From Nonomuraea rubra (GTDB lineage Bacteria; Actinomycetota; Actinomycetes; Streptosporangiales; Streptosporangiaceae), in the NCBI RefSeq assembly GCF_014207985.1, contig NZ_JACHMI010000002.1:32734-96733 (forward strand): a DNA stretch of 64,000 bases, read 5' to 3'. Positions 56,872 to 64,000 of the stretch are shown here, piece by piece. The first letter of the stretch is position 1; every line of letters begins with the position of its first letter. A program made the position numbers and the translations under genes. The notes below the pieces were generated by a model. The model searched no databases. It was not told the origin of the DNA and saw only the letters and a program-made list of their open reading frames with translations.

Positions 56872-58331
56872 GACTGCTCGCCCCGAACCCGAACCGCGAG
56901 CACGCACGGCTTGAGGCGGAGCGCATCCGCCTGGAGCAGGCGGAGCTTCGCGAAGCGGCCCGGCGCAAGCAAGAGCTCGAAGAGGCCGAGCACCGCGCCG
57001 CCCTGTCCGAGCGGGCGGGCGAGCTCGCCGAGCAGGAGCAGACCCGGATCGCCGCCGAGGCCGACGCCGAGGCCGAGCGTAACCGCGCGAAGTGGCGAAA
57101 GCGGCGTGAGGTCTGGACCGAGCGCACCCGGACGGCCGGCCGCCTGCTGGTCATGAGCACGACGAACCTCGGCGTCAACCTCGTCGCTGTCAGCGGTCAG
57201 GCGATGTCGTTCATGCAGCGCGGGCTCCCGCCGCTGTGGGCCATCCTCGCGGCCGGGATCGTCGAGTCCGTCGCCGTGTACGTCTCCTGGCACGCCCACG
57301 TGGCGCTGCGGGAAGGCGACGCGGCCTGGGCCACCCGCATGTGGTCCTACGCGATCGGCGCGGGCGCTGGGTACCTGTCGTACACGCACGTGCAGGACTA
57401 CCCGGAGCTGTTCGCGGCCTGCTCGCTCGCGAGTCCGTGGCTGTGGTCGATGCACTCTCGGCACCTGCACCGCCAGGACCTACGGGCTCAAGGGCTCATC
57501 GACCCGAGGGCGCCCAAGTTCAGCGTGCTGCGCTGGCTGCTGCACACCAAGGAGACGTTCGCCGCGTTCAAGTGGGCGGTCAGCGAGGGTGTGCAGTCGC
57601 CGCACGTCGCTGTCGAGGTGGTGCGGACGCGCCGCGCCGTCCGGACGACGTGGCGGACGGTGGACGAGGCGCAGACGGCGGTGGTCGCCGCGCAGCGGAC
57701 GCAGTTGGAGCTCGCGCTGACCCAACTCGCCGCCCTGTCGGAGGAGCTGTACGGCGTGGACCCGGACGCGTTGGCGGCCAAGCAGACGATCGCGCGGTTC
57801 GTCCACCGCGTCGGCGGCGGCATGTTCCCGATGTACCGTCCGCTGCCGCCCGTCGAGCTTCGTCCGGCGGACGAGCGGACGGACGGTGCGCAGACGGACA
57901 GCGCGGACGACAGCCGGACGGACGGCGGACGGACGACGGACAACGAGCCCGAGCAGAAGCGGCCGGACGACGCGGACGGCAAGTCCCGTCCGGCCGGACG
58001 GCGCGGCCGGAAGCGCCCGGACGGACGACGCCCGTCCGGGCGGACGAACGGCGGACGGACGGCGCAGACGGGCGGTCGGTCCGCAGGTACTGCGGACGTC
58101 GCGGACGTGCTGCCGCTCGGACGGACGATCCTCGCCGACCATCAGCGGGCCGGCGTCCGGCTGACACGCGACCGCCTCGCGGCCGGGGTCAAGGCGGCCG
58201 GACAGACGATCAGCAACGAGCGCGCCAGCGCGCTGCTGAGGGCGCTGCAGACGAGCGTCTCGTCCGCCACGGACGGCGCGGACGAGAACAGTTCGTCCGC
58301 CGACGACAACGACGACAAGGGGACGAACTGA
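56868..58331 (+). CDS. DUF2637/Spd-like membrane protein
   Basis: The 487-aa product has a charged N-terminal coiled coil (about 12-78), a membrane region (about 95-200, including GQAMSFMQRGLPPLWAILAA and IVESVAVYVSWHAHVALREG) typical of DUF2637 proteins, a helical part, and a low-complexity Arg/Asp/Gly linker encoded by CGGACG repeats. The C-terminus (about 430-465) contains an HTH-like RAGVRLTRDRLAAGVKAAGQ. DUF2637 and Spd proteins support plasmid spread within mycelium together with the TraB ATPase. Confidence 0.75.
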   Translation: MRLLAPNPNREHARLEAERIRLEQAELREAARRKQELEEAEHRAALSERAGELAEQEQTRIAAEADAEAERNRAKWRKRREVWTERTRTAGRLLVMSTTNLGVNLVAVSGQAMSFMQRGLPPLWAILAAGIVESVAVYVSWHAHVALREGDAAWATRMWSYAIGAGAGYLSYTHVQDYPELFAACSLASPWLWSMHSRHLHRQDLRAQGLIDPRAPKFSVLRWLLHTKETFAAFKWAVSEGVQSPHVAVEVVRTRRAVRTTWRTVDEAQTAVVAAQRTQLELALTQLAALSEELYGVDPDALAAKQTIARFVHRVGGGMFPMYRPLPPVELRPADERTDGAQTDSADDSRTDGGRTTDNEPEQKRPDDADGKSRPAGRRGRKRPDGRRPSGRTNGGRTAQTGGRSAGTADVADVLPLGRTILADHQRAGVRLTRDRLAAGVKAAGQTISNERASALLRALQTSVSSATDGADENSSSADDNDDKGTN

Positions 58332-58346
58332 TGAGCACCAACCGGA
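57866..58346. repeat. Dense CGGACG repeat cluster
   Basis: About 23 CGGACG hexamers, many in overlapping CGGACGGACGG runs, lie within 480 bp of the DUF2637 gene and just past its end. TraB-type ATPases of Streptomyces plasmids recognise clusters of 8-bp repeats (TRS) at a clt locus, so this is a candidate. Confidence 0.55.
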
Positions 58347-58759
58347 CGGACCAGACGACCGAACTCGGCTGCTACCTGCCCATGTGGGACGAGGCCAACG
58401 ACGAGTTCCACAACGGGTGGCTGACCTACCGGACGGACGACCCGTTCTTCGTCCGTCTGGAGATCGAGGACTGGCCCCTCACGGTGGCTGCGCCTCGGAT
58501 CGTTCTCCTGGACGGCTTGAACGGTCGGGCCGAGTGCCTGTCGAAGCCGGACCGCACCGCACTGCGGGTCCAGCCGTCCTCGGACGGCGCGTACGTGCTA
58601 CTCGGGATCACGCAGGGGGACCTGCTCCTGGCGGTGTTCCGCACGCCCGCTGACGTGCTCGCCCGGCACCTCGTCGGCATGCACGAGCTGGTGCCGGAGC
58701 AGGAGGAGATGACCTGGATCGACTGGGACACCGTGATCGCCAGCCTCATGCAGGCGTGA
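58331..58759 (+). CDS. SsgA-like (SALP) protein, tentative
   Basis: The 142-aa product fits the SsgA/SsgB pattern in outline: LTYRTDDPFFVRLEI (like the LxYxxxDPYAVxxxF start), an Arg/Pro turn, LRVQPSSDGAYVLLGI (like the L-S-P-x-G-x-A segment), and a C-terminal helix with LARHLVGMHELVPEQEE. SsgA-like proteins guide septum and cell-wall events during sporulation. The RDLLxxG motif is not obvious, so the link is remote. ATG 58331 overlaps the previous stop. Confidence 0.5.
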   Translation: MSTNRTDQTTELGCYLPMWDEANDEFHNGWLTYRTDDPFFVRLEIEDWPLTVAAPRIVLLDGLNGRAECLSKPDRTALRVQPSSDGAYVLLGITQGDLLLAVFRTPADVLARHLVGMHELVPEQEEMTWIDWDTVIASLMQA

Positions 58760-58920
58760 CCGTCCGTGACCAGCCGCCAGGCCGCTCTCACTGCCGACCA
58801 GAGGTTCAGACCGCCGCCGCGAGGCGACCCAACGCGCGCAGGTGTACGTGCGCGCACGTGCGCGAGAGCGTACCACGGCCCCGCCAGCCGTAACCGTCCG
58901 TGACGATCGGGAGGAGTCAC

Positions 58921-59145
58921 GTGCCCACCAAGCCGACCCGCCGCAAGGCCCGCAAGGCCCGCTTCCACGCCCGCATCGCGGGCGCGCCCACCACCAAGGA
59001 GGCGTTCCACGAGGCCATCCGCTACCTCACGGCCGAACTCGCGGACGTGCACAACGCCGACGAGGCCGAGGGCGATCGGCTCTACACGCACTACGCCGCC
59101 GAACTCCGTAGCAGCGGCGACGACGTCAACCGCCAGAGGAGGTGA
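58921..59145 (+). CDS. Small basic/acidic protein in transfer operon
   Basis: The 74-aa product has a basic start (PTKPTRRKARKARFHARIAG) and a helical acidic middle. GTG 58921 is preceded by GGGAGGAG. It lacks membrane segments and may bind DNA or the ATPase. No family recognised. Confidence 0.6.
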   Translation: MPTKPTRRKARKARFHARIAGAPTTKEAFHEAIRYLTAELADVHNADEAEGDRLYTHYAAELRSSGDDVNRQRR

Positions 59146-59147
59146 AC

Positions 59148-59597
59148 ATGCGCAGCATCCGCTCCCCGTACCCCGCCGAGTCGAAGCCGAAGGACGAGCA
59201 GCCCGACCAGAGCGCCGAGCAGCCCCAGCCCGCCACCGACGAGGGCGAGACGGTCGCCCCAGTCGTGCCCCTGCGCGACGACCAGCCGCCGGCGCCCACC
59301 AGGCCCGCCGCGCCGCGACTGGACCAGCTCGTCGAGTTCGTCCAGGGCCCACTGTCGGACTGGATCGCCCGCGAGCGGCCCTCCTACCTGGCAAGCCCGG
59401 TCACGTTCGTCCGGGAGCGGTGGTCGCCGTCGTGGCTGCCGGGTGACGTCCGCGCCCTGGTGTGGGCGTGGCGGGTGCTGCTGCTGGCCCGCGCGCTGCT
59501 GTACACCGCGTTCTACATCCCCGCCATGACGATCTTCCTCCCGGAGCTGACCACGGCCGCGATCGTCGCCTCGCTCATCCTGTACTTCTTCGCCTGA
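59148..59597 (+). CDS. Membrane protein, Spd-like
   Basis: The 149-aa product has a long disordered Pro/Glu-rich N-terminus (1-55), an Arg/Trp-containing amphipathic segment, and a hydrophobic C-terminus (about 104-149) with two closely spaced membrane spans. AGGAGG precedes ATG 59148. Such small membrane proteins cluster upstream of TraB in Streptomyces plasmids (spd genes) and aid intramycelial spread. The function is inferred from context. Confidence 0.65.
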   Translation: MRSIRSPYPAESKPKDEQPDQSAEQPQPATDEGETVAPVVPLRDDQPPAPTRPAAPRLDQLVEFVQGPLSDWIARERPSYLASPVTFVRERWSPSWLPGDVRALVWAWRVLLLARALLYTAFYIPAMTIFLPELTTAAIVASLILYFFA

Positions 59598-59611
59598 AAG
59601 GACCCCTCACC

Positions 59612-60025
59612 GTGGACAACCTGCTCGTCGGACTCGGCGGCGTCACCGCCCTGATGCTCGCCTTCGGTGTCGGATTCATCTGGAAGAAGACCGCCCCGAA
59701 GTTCACCGCCTGGTGGATGCTCGTCGCCGGCGTCGGCCTGATCGGCACGTTCTTCGAGGCCATCGTCCGCGCGGTCACCGGCCGTCTCCACCCCGTCATC
59801 CCGGCGATCCTGCTGGGCGTCTGCGCCGCCATCTGGCTCGCGGACGTCTGGGGCAAGTCGAACAAGGTCGGCCGCGCCACCGCGATCGTTGCCACGGTCA
59901 TCCCCACGTTGCTGGTCGTCAGCGCCATCACGGTCTTCGGCATCAACACCGCCGATCTCGGCCGCGATGCCAAGAAGGCATGGCAGGACACCATGACCGC
60001 CGACGTCGAGGGAGGCCGCGAGTGA
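59612..60025 (+). CDS. Multi-pass membrane protein, Spd-like
   Basis: The 137-aa product has about four membrane segments (about 1-22, 33-52, 62-80 and 90-110) and a soluble tail. It resembles the small spread-type membrane proteins of conjugative actinomycete elements. GTG 59612 follows AAAGGAC. It is GTGA-coupled to the next gene. Confidence 0.68.
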   Translation: MDNLLVGLGGVTALMLAFGVGFIWKKTAPKFTAWWMLVAGVGLIGTFFEAIVRAVTGRLHPVIPAILLGVCAAIWLADVWGKSNKVGRATAIVATVIPTLLVVSAITVFGINTADLGRDAKKAWQDTMTADVEGGRE

Positions 60026-60876
60026 TCACCGTCATCCTGCTGCTGGCCCTGTCCGGAGTCATCACCGCCGCGCTGGTCAAGCGCCCCGACGCCCGCGCCG
60101 CCACCATGGGCGGCCTCCGGGCCGGCACGGCTCAGGCAGAGCTCGAGTTCCGGCGCGGCTTCACCGCCGCGCGCACCCACTACGACCAGGCCCAGAAGTA
60201 CCTCACCCGCCCGACCGCGTCTGGCGCCCCGCCGGGACCGCGCAACCTCCGCTGGTGGACCTCCCTCGCCTTCGGAATCGTCGGCGGCACCACCGCGGCG
60301 GTCGCGGGCGGAACGTACGGACTGCTCAAGGTCCTCGGTGGCGCAGTCCGCATCGGTCGCCAGGCTACCGAGGGTGCCCGTCAGGCCTACCGCGACTACC
60401 AGGCCACCCGCGAGATCGAGGAGGCCGAGGTGGTCGAGGACGCCGAGGAGGACGCCCCGCAGACCGAGGAGGAAGCACCCGAGGAGACGCCCGAGCTGTC
60501 GGCGCCCGCCGACCATCCGCCCACTGACAAGCCCGTCACCGACCTGACCATGTACGACACGCCCGAAGGGACCACCGTGAACGCCGAATTTGTTTCATTC
60601 CCCCAGCTCAGGCACGACCACGCGACCGCCAGCACCGACATGACGCAGGTGGCCGCAGCCATCGACGGCCAGATGGGTGGCCTGGCGTCGAAGCGCATGG
60701 GCCGCGGCGCGCTCATCGCGGCGCTGATGGCCGCGCACGAGACCGCGACCCAGCTTGCCGCCCAGCACGCGGAGATCGCGGCCCTGGCCGCCGCTCAGTC
60801 CTCCGTGGCCGAGGCTCACGCGGCGGTCGGCGGCGTGGACAACGTGGCCGACAAGGAGGCGTACGCGGAGGGCTGA
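60022..60876 (+). CDS. Membrane-associated protein preceding the transfer ATPase
   Basis: The 284-aa product has an N-terminal membrane segment (2-20, ITVILLLALSGVITAALVK), a hydrophobic Gly-rich segment at about 80-105, a very acidic linker (Glu/Pro, about 130-180), and a helical C-terminal domain (about 190-284) rich in Ala. It could anchor or regulate the neighbouring TraB ATPase. No family is firmly recognised. Confidence 0.65.
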   Translation: MITVILLLALSGVITAALVKRPDARAATMGGLRAGTAQAELEFRRGFTAARTHYDQAQKYLTRPTASGAPPGPRNLRWWTSLAFGIVGGTTAAVAGGTYGLLKVLGGAVRIGRQATEGARQAYRDYQATREIEEAEVVEDAEEDAPQTEEEAPEETPELSAPADHPPTDKPVTDLTMYDTPEGTTVNAEFVSFPQLRHDHATASTDMTQVAAAIDGQMGGLASKRMGRGALIAALMAAHETATQLAAQHAEIAALAAAQSSVAEAHAAVGGVDNVADKEAYAEG

Positions 60877-60920
60877 CGTCCGCAGCACGCCCAGCACCAC
60901 CCACGCGAAAGGAGCTCCCG

Positions 60921-62828
60921 TTGTCCAAGGTCAGCAAGCAGAAGCCGACCGAAGAGGTCGCCCGCACAGTGAGGCGGGTCGCGTTCCGTCAGCGATACCG
61001 CATGGTGATGGCGGCTCCGTTCGCGTGGCTAATAGCGCTACCGCTATCAGCAGGAGTCCACCTGCTGCCGGTCCACCCGGCCGTGGCCGTCCTCATCGCG
61101 GCGGCCACGGCTGTGGTCCCGGTCCGAAAGGCAGTCCAGGCCCGCCAGAACGTCGCCGCTGCGGCGTTCGGCGCGGCCTGGCTCATCGCCACCGCCCCGA
61201 TCGGTCCCACCGGATTGGTGGTCGAGGTCGGGGTGGCCGGCTGGCTGACGTTCGCGCTGCTGCACTGGCGGCGGCACCGCCGCCTGCCCCTGCCCGGCCG
61301 CGCGCCGGTGGTCGAGGAGGAGCCGCTGATCACCGTCGAGCAGGTCGCGTTCGACCCCGAGATAGCGCGGATCATCGCGCGGTTCAACGAGCGCCTGGCC
61401 GCCAAGGGCAAGGCGCTGGACGGCATGACGCTGACGACGCCGAAGCGGATTGACGCCGGGTACCGCGCAGAGATCCGGGCGGTGCCCGGCGAGAAGGAGA
61501 CCAAGGACATCATGCAGGCGGCCGGAAAGGTCGCCTCCGCGTTCCAGACCTCGACGCAGCTCGCCGTCCTGGAGCCGTCGCCCTCGGGGGACAACTCCCG
61601 CGCCCTGTTCACCTTGCTGCAGGATGACACGCTGGCGCAGGTGCGCCGGTTCGAGGACGTCCAGCCCCGCATCGGCGCAGACGGCCGCGCGCACATCGGC
61701 TACTTCTACGACCTCGCCCCGGCCCACTGGGCGTTCTTCACAGAGTCCGGCGGCATGCGGCACGGCATCATTGTCGGCGACTCCGAAGCGGGCAAGTCCC
61801 GCTCAGTGGAGACGCTGCTCGGTCTGGCCCACCAGTCCGACAAGGTCGCCACCGTGCTGCTCGACCCGCAGGGCGGCTCCATGCCGGACTGGAACGACCG
61901 CACCCACCGCTGCGCCCTCGGCGAGGACGACTGCGCGGACGAGCTGGAGCTGTGGCACTGGGTGATGCGCCGCCGCGTGCGCCATCTCGCGCGGATTCCA
62001 TGGGTGGACGAGGACGGCGACGAGCGGATCGGCAAGACGCACCTGGTGCCGGGTGACCCCGACGCGGGCGGCATGACAGGGATCTTCTTCGTCCTGGAGG
62101 AGGCGCCGGAACTGCTGACGCACGACGTGCACGGCAAGAAGGCGGTGGCTACGCTCGCGTCCGGCGCGAAGACCTGGCGTAAGGGCGGCGGCGGGATCGT
62201 CCTGGTCGCGCAGGACCCGAACATGACCGAGCTGGGCGGGTCGGTGACGCTGCGGGCGCAGCTCCGCAAGAACGCGTGCGCGCTGCGGACGCAGACGCCC
62301 GGCGCGGCCTACCAGATGGGGCTCCCGCAGGACCCGTCGCTGCTCCCGGCGACGTTCAAGAACGGGAAGCTGACGCAGGGCCTGGCCTACCTGTCCGGAA
62401 TCGACCGGCGGGCCGCGCTGATGCGGTGGCTGTACACCGAGAAGCCGAAGTACATCGCCCGCCAGCCCGCCGCCGGCCAGATCGACGACCTGACGATGGG
62501 CTGGATCGAGGAGTACACCAGCGCGAAGAAGGATGGGCGCGAGCCGCGCACGGGCAAGCCCGCGGCCGCGGGGGACGAGCCGCGTTCGACGCCGGGTGAC
62601 GTGAAGGCCGCGATCATCGACGTGCTCGATGACGCGGATGGCCTGGCTCTGGAGTTGGGGGAGCTGCTGCACCTGGTGCTCAAGCGGCGGGTAACGGCAC
62701 CACCGAGCGAGATCCACACGCAGCTCAAGCGGCTCGTGAAGGACGGGCGGGTGTGGCTGGTCGGCAAGGACGGGGGAGAGGCGTACGCCCTTCCTGAGGA
62801 GATTTTGGAGCGTCTGGAGGCCCGATGA
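60921..62828 (+). CDS. traB: FtsK/SpoIIIE-type transfer ATPase (TraB-like)
   Basis: The product is 635 aa and starts at TTG 60921 (GGAG upstream). Two N-terminal membrane regions (about 25-70 and 75-112) precede the motor domain, with Walker A GDSEAGKS (about 285-292) and Walker B IFFVLEEA (about 388-395). The C-terminus (about 560-630) looks like a winged helix, as in FtsK gamma and TraB TRS-binding domains. TraB moves double-stranded plasmid DNA between hyphae without a relaxase. A palindrome of the dispersed family lies in its first 45 codons. Confidence 0.88.
   Translation: MSKVSKQKPTEEVARTVRRVAFRQRYRMVMAAPFAWLIALPLSAGVHLLPVHPAVAVLIAAATAVVPVRKAVQARQNVAAAAFGAAWLIATAPIGPTGLVVEVGVAGWLTFALLHWRRHRRLPLPGRAPVVEEEPLITVEQVAFDPEIARIIARFNERLAAKGKALDGMTLTTPKRIDAGYRAEIRAVPGEKETKDIMQAAGKVASAFQTSTQLAVLEPSPSGDNSRALFTLLQDDTLAQVRRFEDVQPRIGADGRAHIGYFYDLAPAHWAFFTESGGMRHGIIVGDSEAGKSRSVETLLGLAHQSDKVATVLLDPQGGSMPDWNDRTHRCALGEDDCADELELWHWVMRRRVRHLARIPWVDEDGDERIGKTHLVPGDPDAGGMTGIFFVLEEAPELLTHDVHGKKAVATLASGAKTWRKGGGGIVLVAQDPNMTELGGSVTLRAQLRKNACALRTQTPGAAYQMGLPQDPSLLPATFKNGKLTQGLAYLSGIDRRAALMRWLYTEKPKYIARQPAAGQIDDLTMGWIEEYTSAKKDGREPRTGKPAAAGDEPRSTPGDVKAAIIDVLDDADGLALELGELLHLVLKRRVTAPPSEIHTQLKRLVKDGRVWLVGKDGGEAYALPEEILERLEAR
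61028..61051. repeat. Dispersed 24-bp palindrome inside the transfer ATPase gene
   Basis: GCTAATAGCGCTACCGCTAT and flank: one core change from the family (GGTACC to GCTACC). It is in frame, encoding LIALPLSA. This copy links the transfer module with the phage-type modules. Confidence 0.65.
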
Positions 62829-63184
62829 GGATGCTCGCTCGGATCGAGTTGGTGGCGGCGTGGCTGGCGGTCGTCTGGGCGGCCGCGCCGCTTGCGCAGG
62901 TGGCCAACTCAAATCTGGCGGTGACCGTGCCGCTCATCCTCGTAGCGGTCGGCGCGGCCCTCGAGAAGCTAGAGCGGCACGGAGCGGGCGTGGTTGGCCC
63001 ATCGCTGACGGCCGTCGCGCTGTGGGGTTTGGGGGTCACTACGTGGGGTGTGATCGGTGGTACGGCGCTGGTGGCTTCTGGTCTTGTGGTGCTGTCTTCA
63101 GGCTCATGGTCAAGCTGGGCGGTTCGGGCCCTCTCCCAAGCTGGCTGGAGAGGAGAGGAAACGGTTCAGGGCAAGGAGTCGTAA
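62825..63184 (+). CDS. Small membrane protein after the transfer ATPase
   Basis: The 119-aa product is ATGA-coupled to the ATPase gene. It has about three to four hydrophobic segments (within 2-95) and a short hydrophilic tail. A replication initiator gene normally follows traB in actinomycete integrative elements; that gene is absent here. It is probably a transfer accessory membrane protein. Confidence 0.65.
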   Translation: MRMLARIELVAAWLAVVWAAAPLAQVANSNLAVTVPLILVAVGAALEKLERHGAGVVGPSLTAVALWGLGVTTWGVIGGTALVASGLVVLSSGSWSSWAVRALSQAGWRGEETVQGKES

Positions 63185-63360
63185 TAGATCGCGAAGATGA
63201 CGAACGCTACGAAGAGAACCGTTGCGATGCCTGCGAAGACCTTCTTGCCCAAGGTGTCTAGCGGCACGGGCTCACGTTGCGACTGATCGACAATGGATTT
63301 TTTGCCCTGCTCGGCCACCAATCGGCGATGCCTGTCGTGGCCCTCCTGGAAGCTGTCCAT
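63166..63360 (-). CDS. Small tail-anchored membrane protein
   Basis: The 64-aa product starts at ATG 63360, with GAGG upstream. It has a hydrophilic N-terminus and one C-terminal membrane span (KVFAGIATVLFVAFVIFAIY). It overlaps the end of the previous gene in the opposite direction by 19 bp. Such small anchored proteins on mobile elements sometimes mediate exclusion or toxicity, but nothing specific is visible. Confidence 0.5.
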   Translation of the reverse strand: MDSFQEGHDRHRRLVAEQGKKSIVDQSQREPVPLDTLGKKVFAGIATVLFVAFVIFAIYYDSLP

Positions 63361-63446
63361 CCGGGTCCTCTTTCGGGTGGGGGCTCTTGCAAGAGTACGA
63401 CCACTCTTAGGCGTAATCCAGTCGCTCGATGTAATGGATGGCTTGA

Positions 63447-63475
63447 GGTGCGTCAGACGCGTCATATGCGTCATA
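63447..63475 (+). repeat. TGCGTCA/GCGTCAT repeat cluster upstream of the excisionase-like gene
   Basis: GGTGCGTCAGACGCGTCAT and a following ATGCGTCATATGC give three GCGTCA units at a spacing of about 9-10 bp. The first 19 bases recur, with one change, inverted at 7448-7466. Confidence 0.5.
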
Positions 63476-63557
63476 TGCTTACGATGGAAGGTAGTGCGAA
63501 AGCGTGACAAATGCGGGCCGCTGCTCAACGTGGCGGCTGGCTAGCGGAGGGACAACG

Positions 63558-63743
63558 GTGGCAGAGAAGCACCTGACTCCAGAGGACCTGGCGGAACGCG
63601 TGGGGGTGCCTGTCTCGACGGTGTACCAGTGGAACTCTCGTGGCGGAGGGCCGCGCTTCATGAGGGTTGGCAGGTACGTGCGTTACAAGATCGCGGACGT
63701 GAGCGCCTGGGAGGAGTCGTTGTACGCCGAGCAGGCCAGCTGA
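63558..63743 (+). CDS. xis: Excisionase-like HTH protein
   Basis: The 61-aa product starts at GTG 63558 with GGAGGGA upstream. It is a MerR/AlpA-like winged HTH: TPEDLAERVGVPVSTVYQWN, RGGGPRFMRVGRYVRYKIAD, then an aromatic helix. In pSAM2-type elements such proteins direct excision with the integrase, usually encoded directly after. Here a terminator follows at once, so any partner integrase would be the recombinase at 13.5 kb or a gene beyond the window. Confidence 0.8.
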   Translation: MAEKHLTPEDLAERVGVPVSTVYQWNSRGGGPRFMRVGRYVRYKIADVSAWEESLYAEQAS

Positions 63744-64000
63744 CCGTGGAAGATGTGGCCCCGGATCACAGAGAGTGATCCGGGGCCATGGCGTCTCGGG
63801 CTGTCGCTGGCCTCTGCCTGGTTCTGTGTCAGTTCTGCCTGAAAGTGGCGAGCGATGACAAGCGATGACAAGTGAAGGCAAGTATCTGCCCAGGTGAGCG
63901 ACCATTTTGCGGGATCGGCCGCAGATGGGACTTTTGCGTGCCGAAGATCTACACGATCTTCGAGGGGCACGAGCGAGATCCAGCGGCTGATCATCGGCCG
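63744..64000. other. Window edge, mostly non-coding
   Basis: The stretch holds a terminator hairpin and a direct repeat AGCGATGACA (63850-63870). A GTG at 63938 opens a frame that reaches the window end (21 codons, MPKIYTIFEGHERDP...), which may be the start of a gene, but there is too little sequence to judge. Confidence 0.4.
63756..63788 (+). terminator. Terminator after the excisionase-like gene
   Basis: A 14-bp stem (TGGCCCCGGATCAC / GTGATCCGGGGCCA) with a 5-nt loop, 13 bp after the stop. Confidence 0.8.

Noticed and set aside
23691..57770. Scattered GACCCGGA octamers as TraB recognition sites
   Set aside because: They occur singly in coding sequence where they encode Asp-Pro-Asp and do not form a cluster.

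Overview
The window is high-GC actinomycete DNA with many GTG and a few TTG starts, ATGA/GTGA-coupled gene chains, two WhiB-like genes, an FtsK/TraB-type transfer ATPase with spread-like membrane genes, and an SsgA-like gene. Streptomycetales or Streptosporangiales is likely; genus cannot be told from the sequence. No rRNA, tRNA or chromosomal housekeeping locus is visible. The only primary-metabolism enzyme type, a serine hydroxymethyltransferase, is a divergent copy inside an accessory operon.

Layout. (1) 1-6.2 kb: a tightly coupled plus-strand chain of small phage-type early genes (HTH proteins, WhiB, HAD-like, SLOG/DUF2493-like, J-domain protein). (2) 6.2-7.3 kb: a winged-helix replication-initiator-like gene with iteron-like repeats inside it. 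(3) 7.3-14.6 kb: an intergenic region with a perfect LexA (SOS) box, a membrane-anchored collagen-like protein, unknown phage-type genes, two minus-strand membrane/coiled-coil genes, small HTH genes and a tyrosine recombinase with a TTA codon. (4) 14.8-18.3 kb: a PadR plus membrane-protein pair, a ParB-like gene, an ABC-ATPase/GNAT fusion and an ASCH-domain gene. (5) 18.3-46.6 kb: a nearly complete siphovirus morphogenesis and lysis module: terminase, portal, minor capsid, scaffold, P22-type coat, connectors, major tail protein, frameshifted tail chaperones, an inserted cytosine methyltransferase, tape measure, a duplicated tail-tip/fibre module, amidase and holin. (6) 46.65-53.2 kb: a minus-strand cargo region with SHMT, ABM monooxygenase, PhyH dioxygenase, a GNAT-like protein and a class I methyltransferase, followed by two small genes and a DUF574-type methyltransferase. 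(7) 53.4-63.8 kb: a module like an actinomycete integrative/conjugative element or plasmid: XRE/TPR regulator, RibD-like deaminase, GntR repressor with a palindromic operator, WhiB, DUF2637/Spd-like membrane genes, FtsK/TraB ATPase and an excisionase-like HTH gene.

How the parts fit. The recombinase lies in the interior, between early and structural genes, which is not the usual prophage order. A 24-bp palindrome family (core ATWGCGGTACCGCWAT) recurs in phage early genes, just upstream of the coat and major tail genes, after the lysin gene, and inside the transfer ATPase gene. The simplest reading, which is inference, is one replicon that joins siphovirus particle genes to a conjugative FtsK module (a phage-plasmid or phage/ICE composite) with one DNA-binding protein acting across it. 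The cargo operon would be accessory metabolism carried by that replicon. The window gives no evidence of circularity or of attachment-site boundaries.
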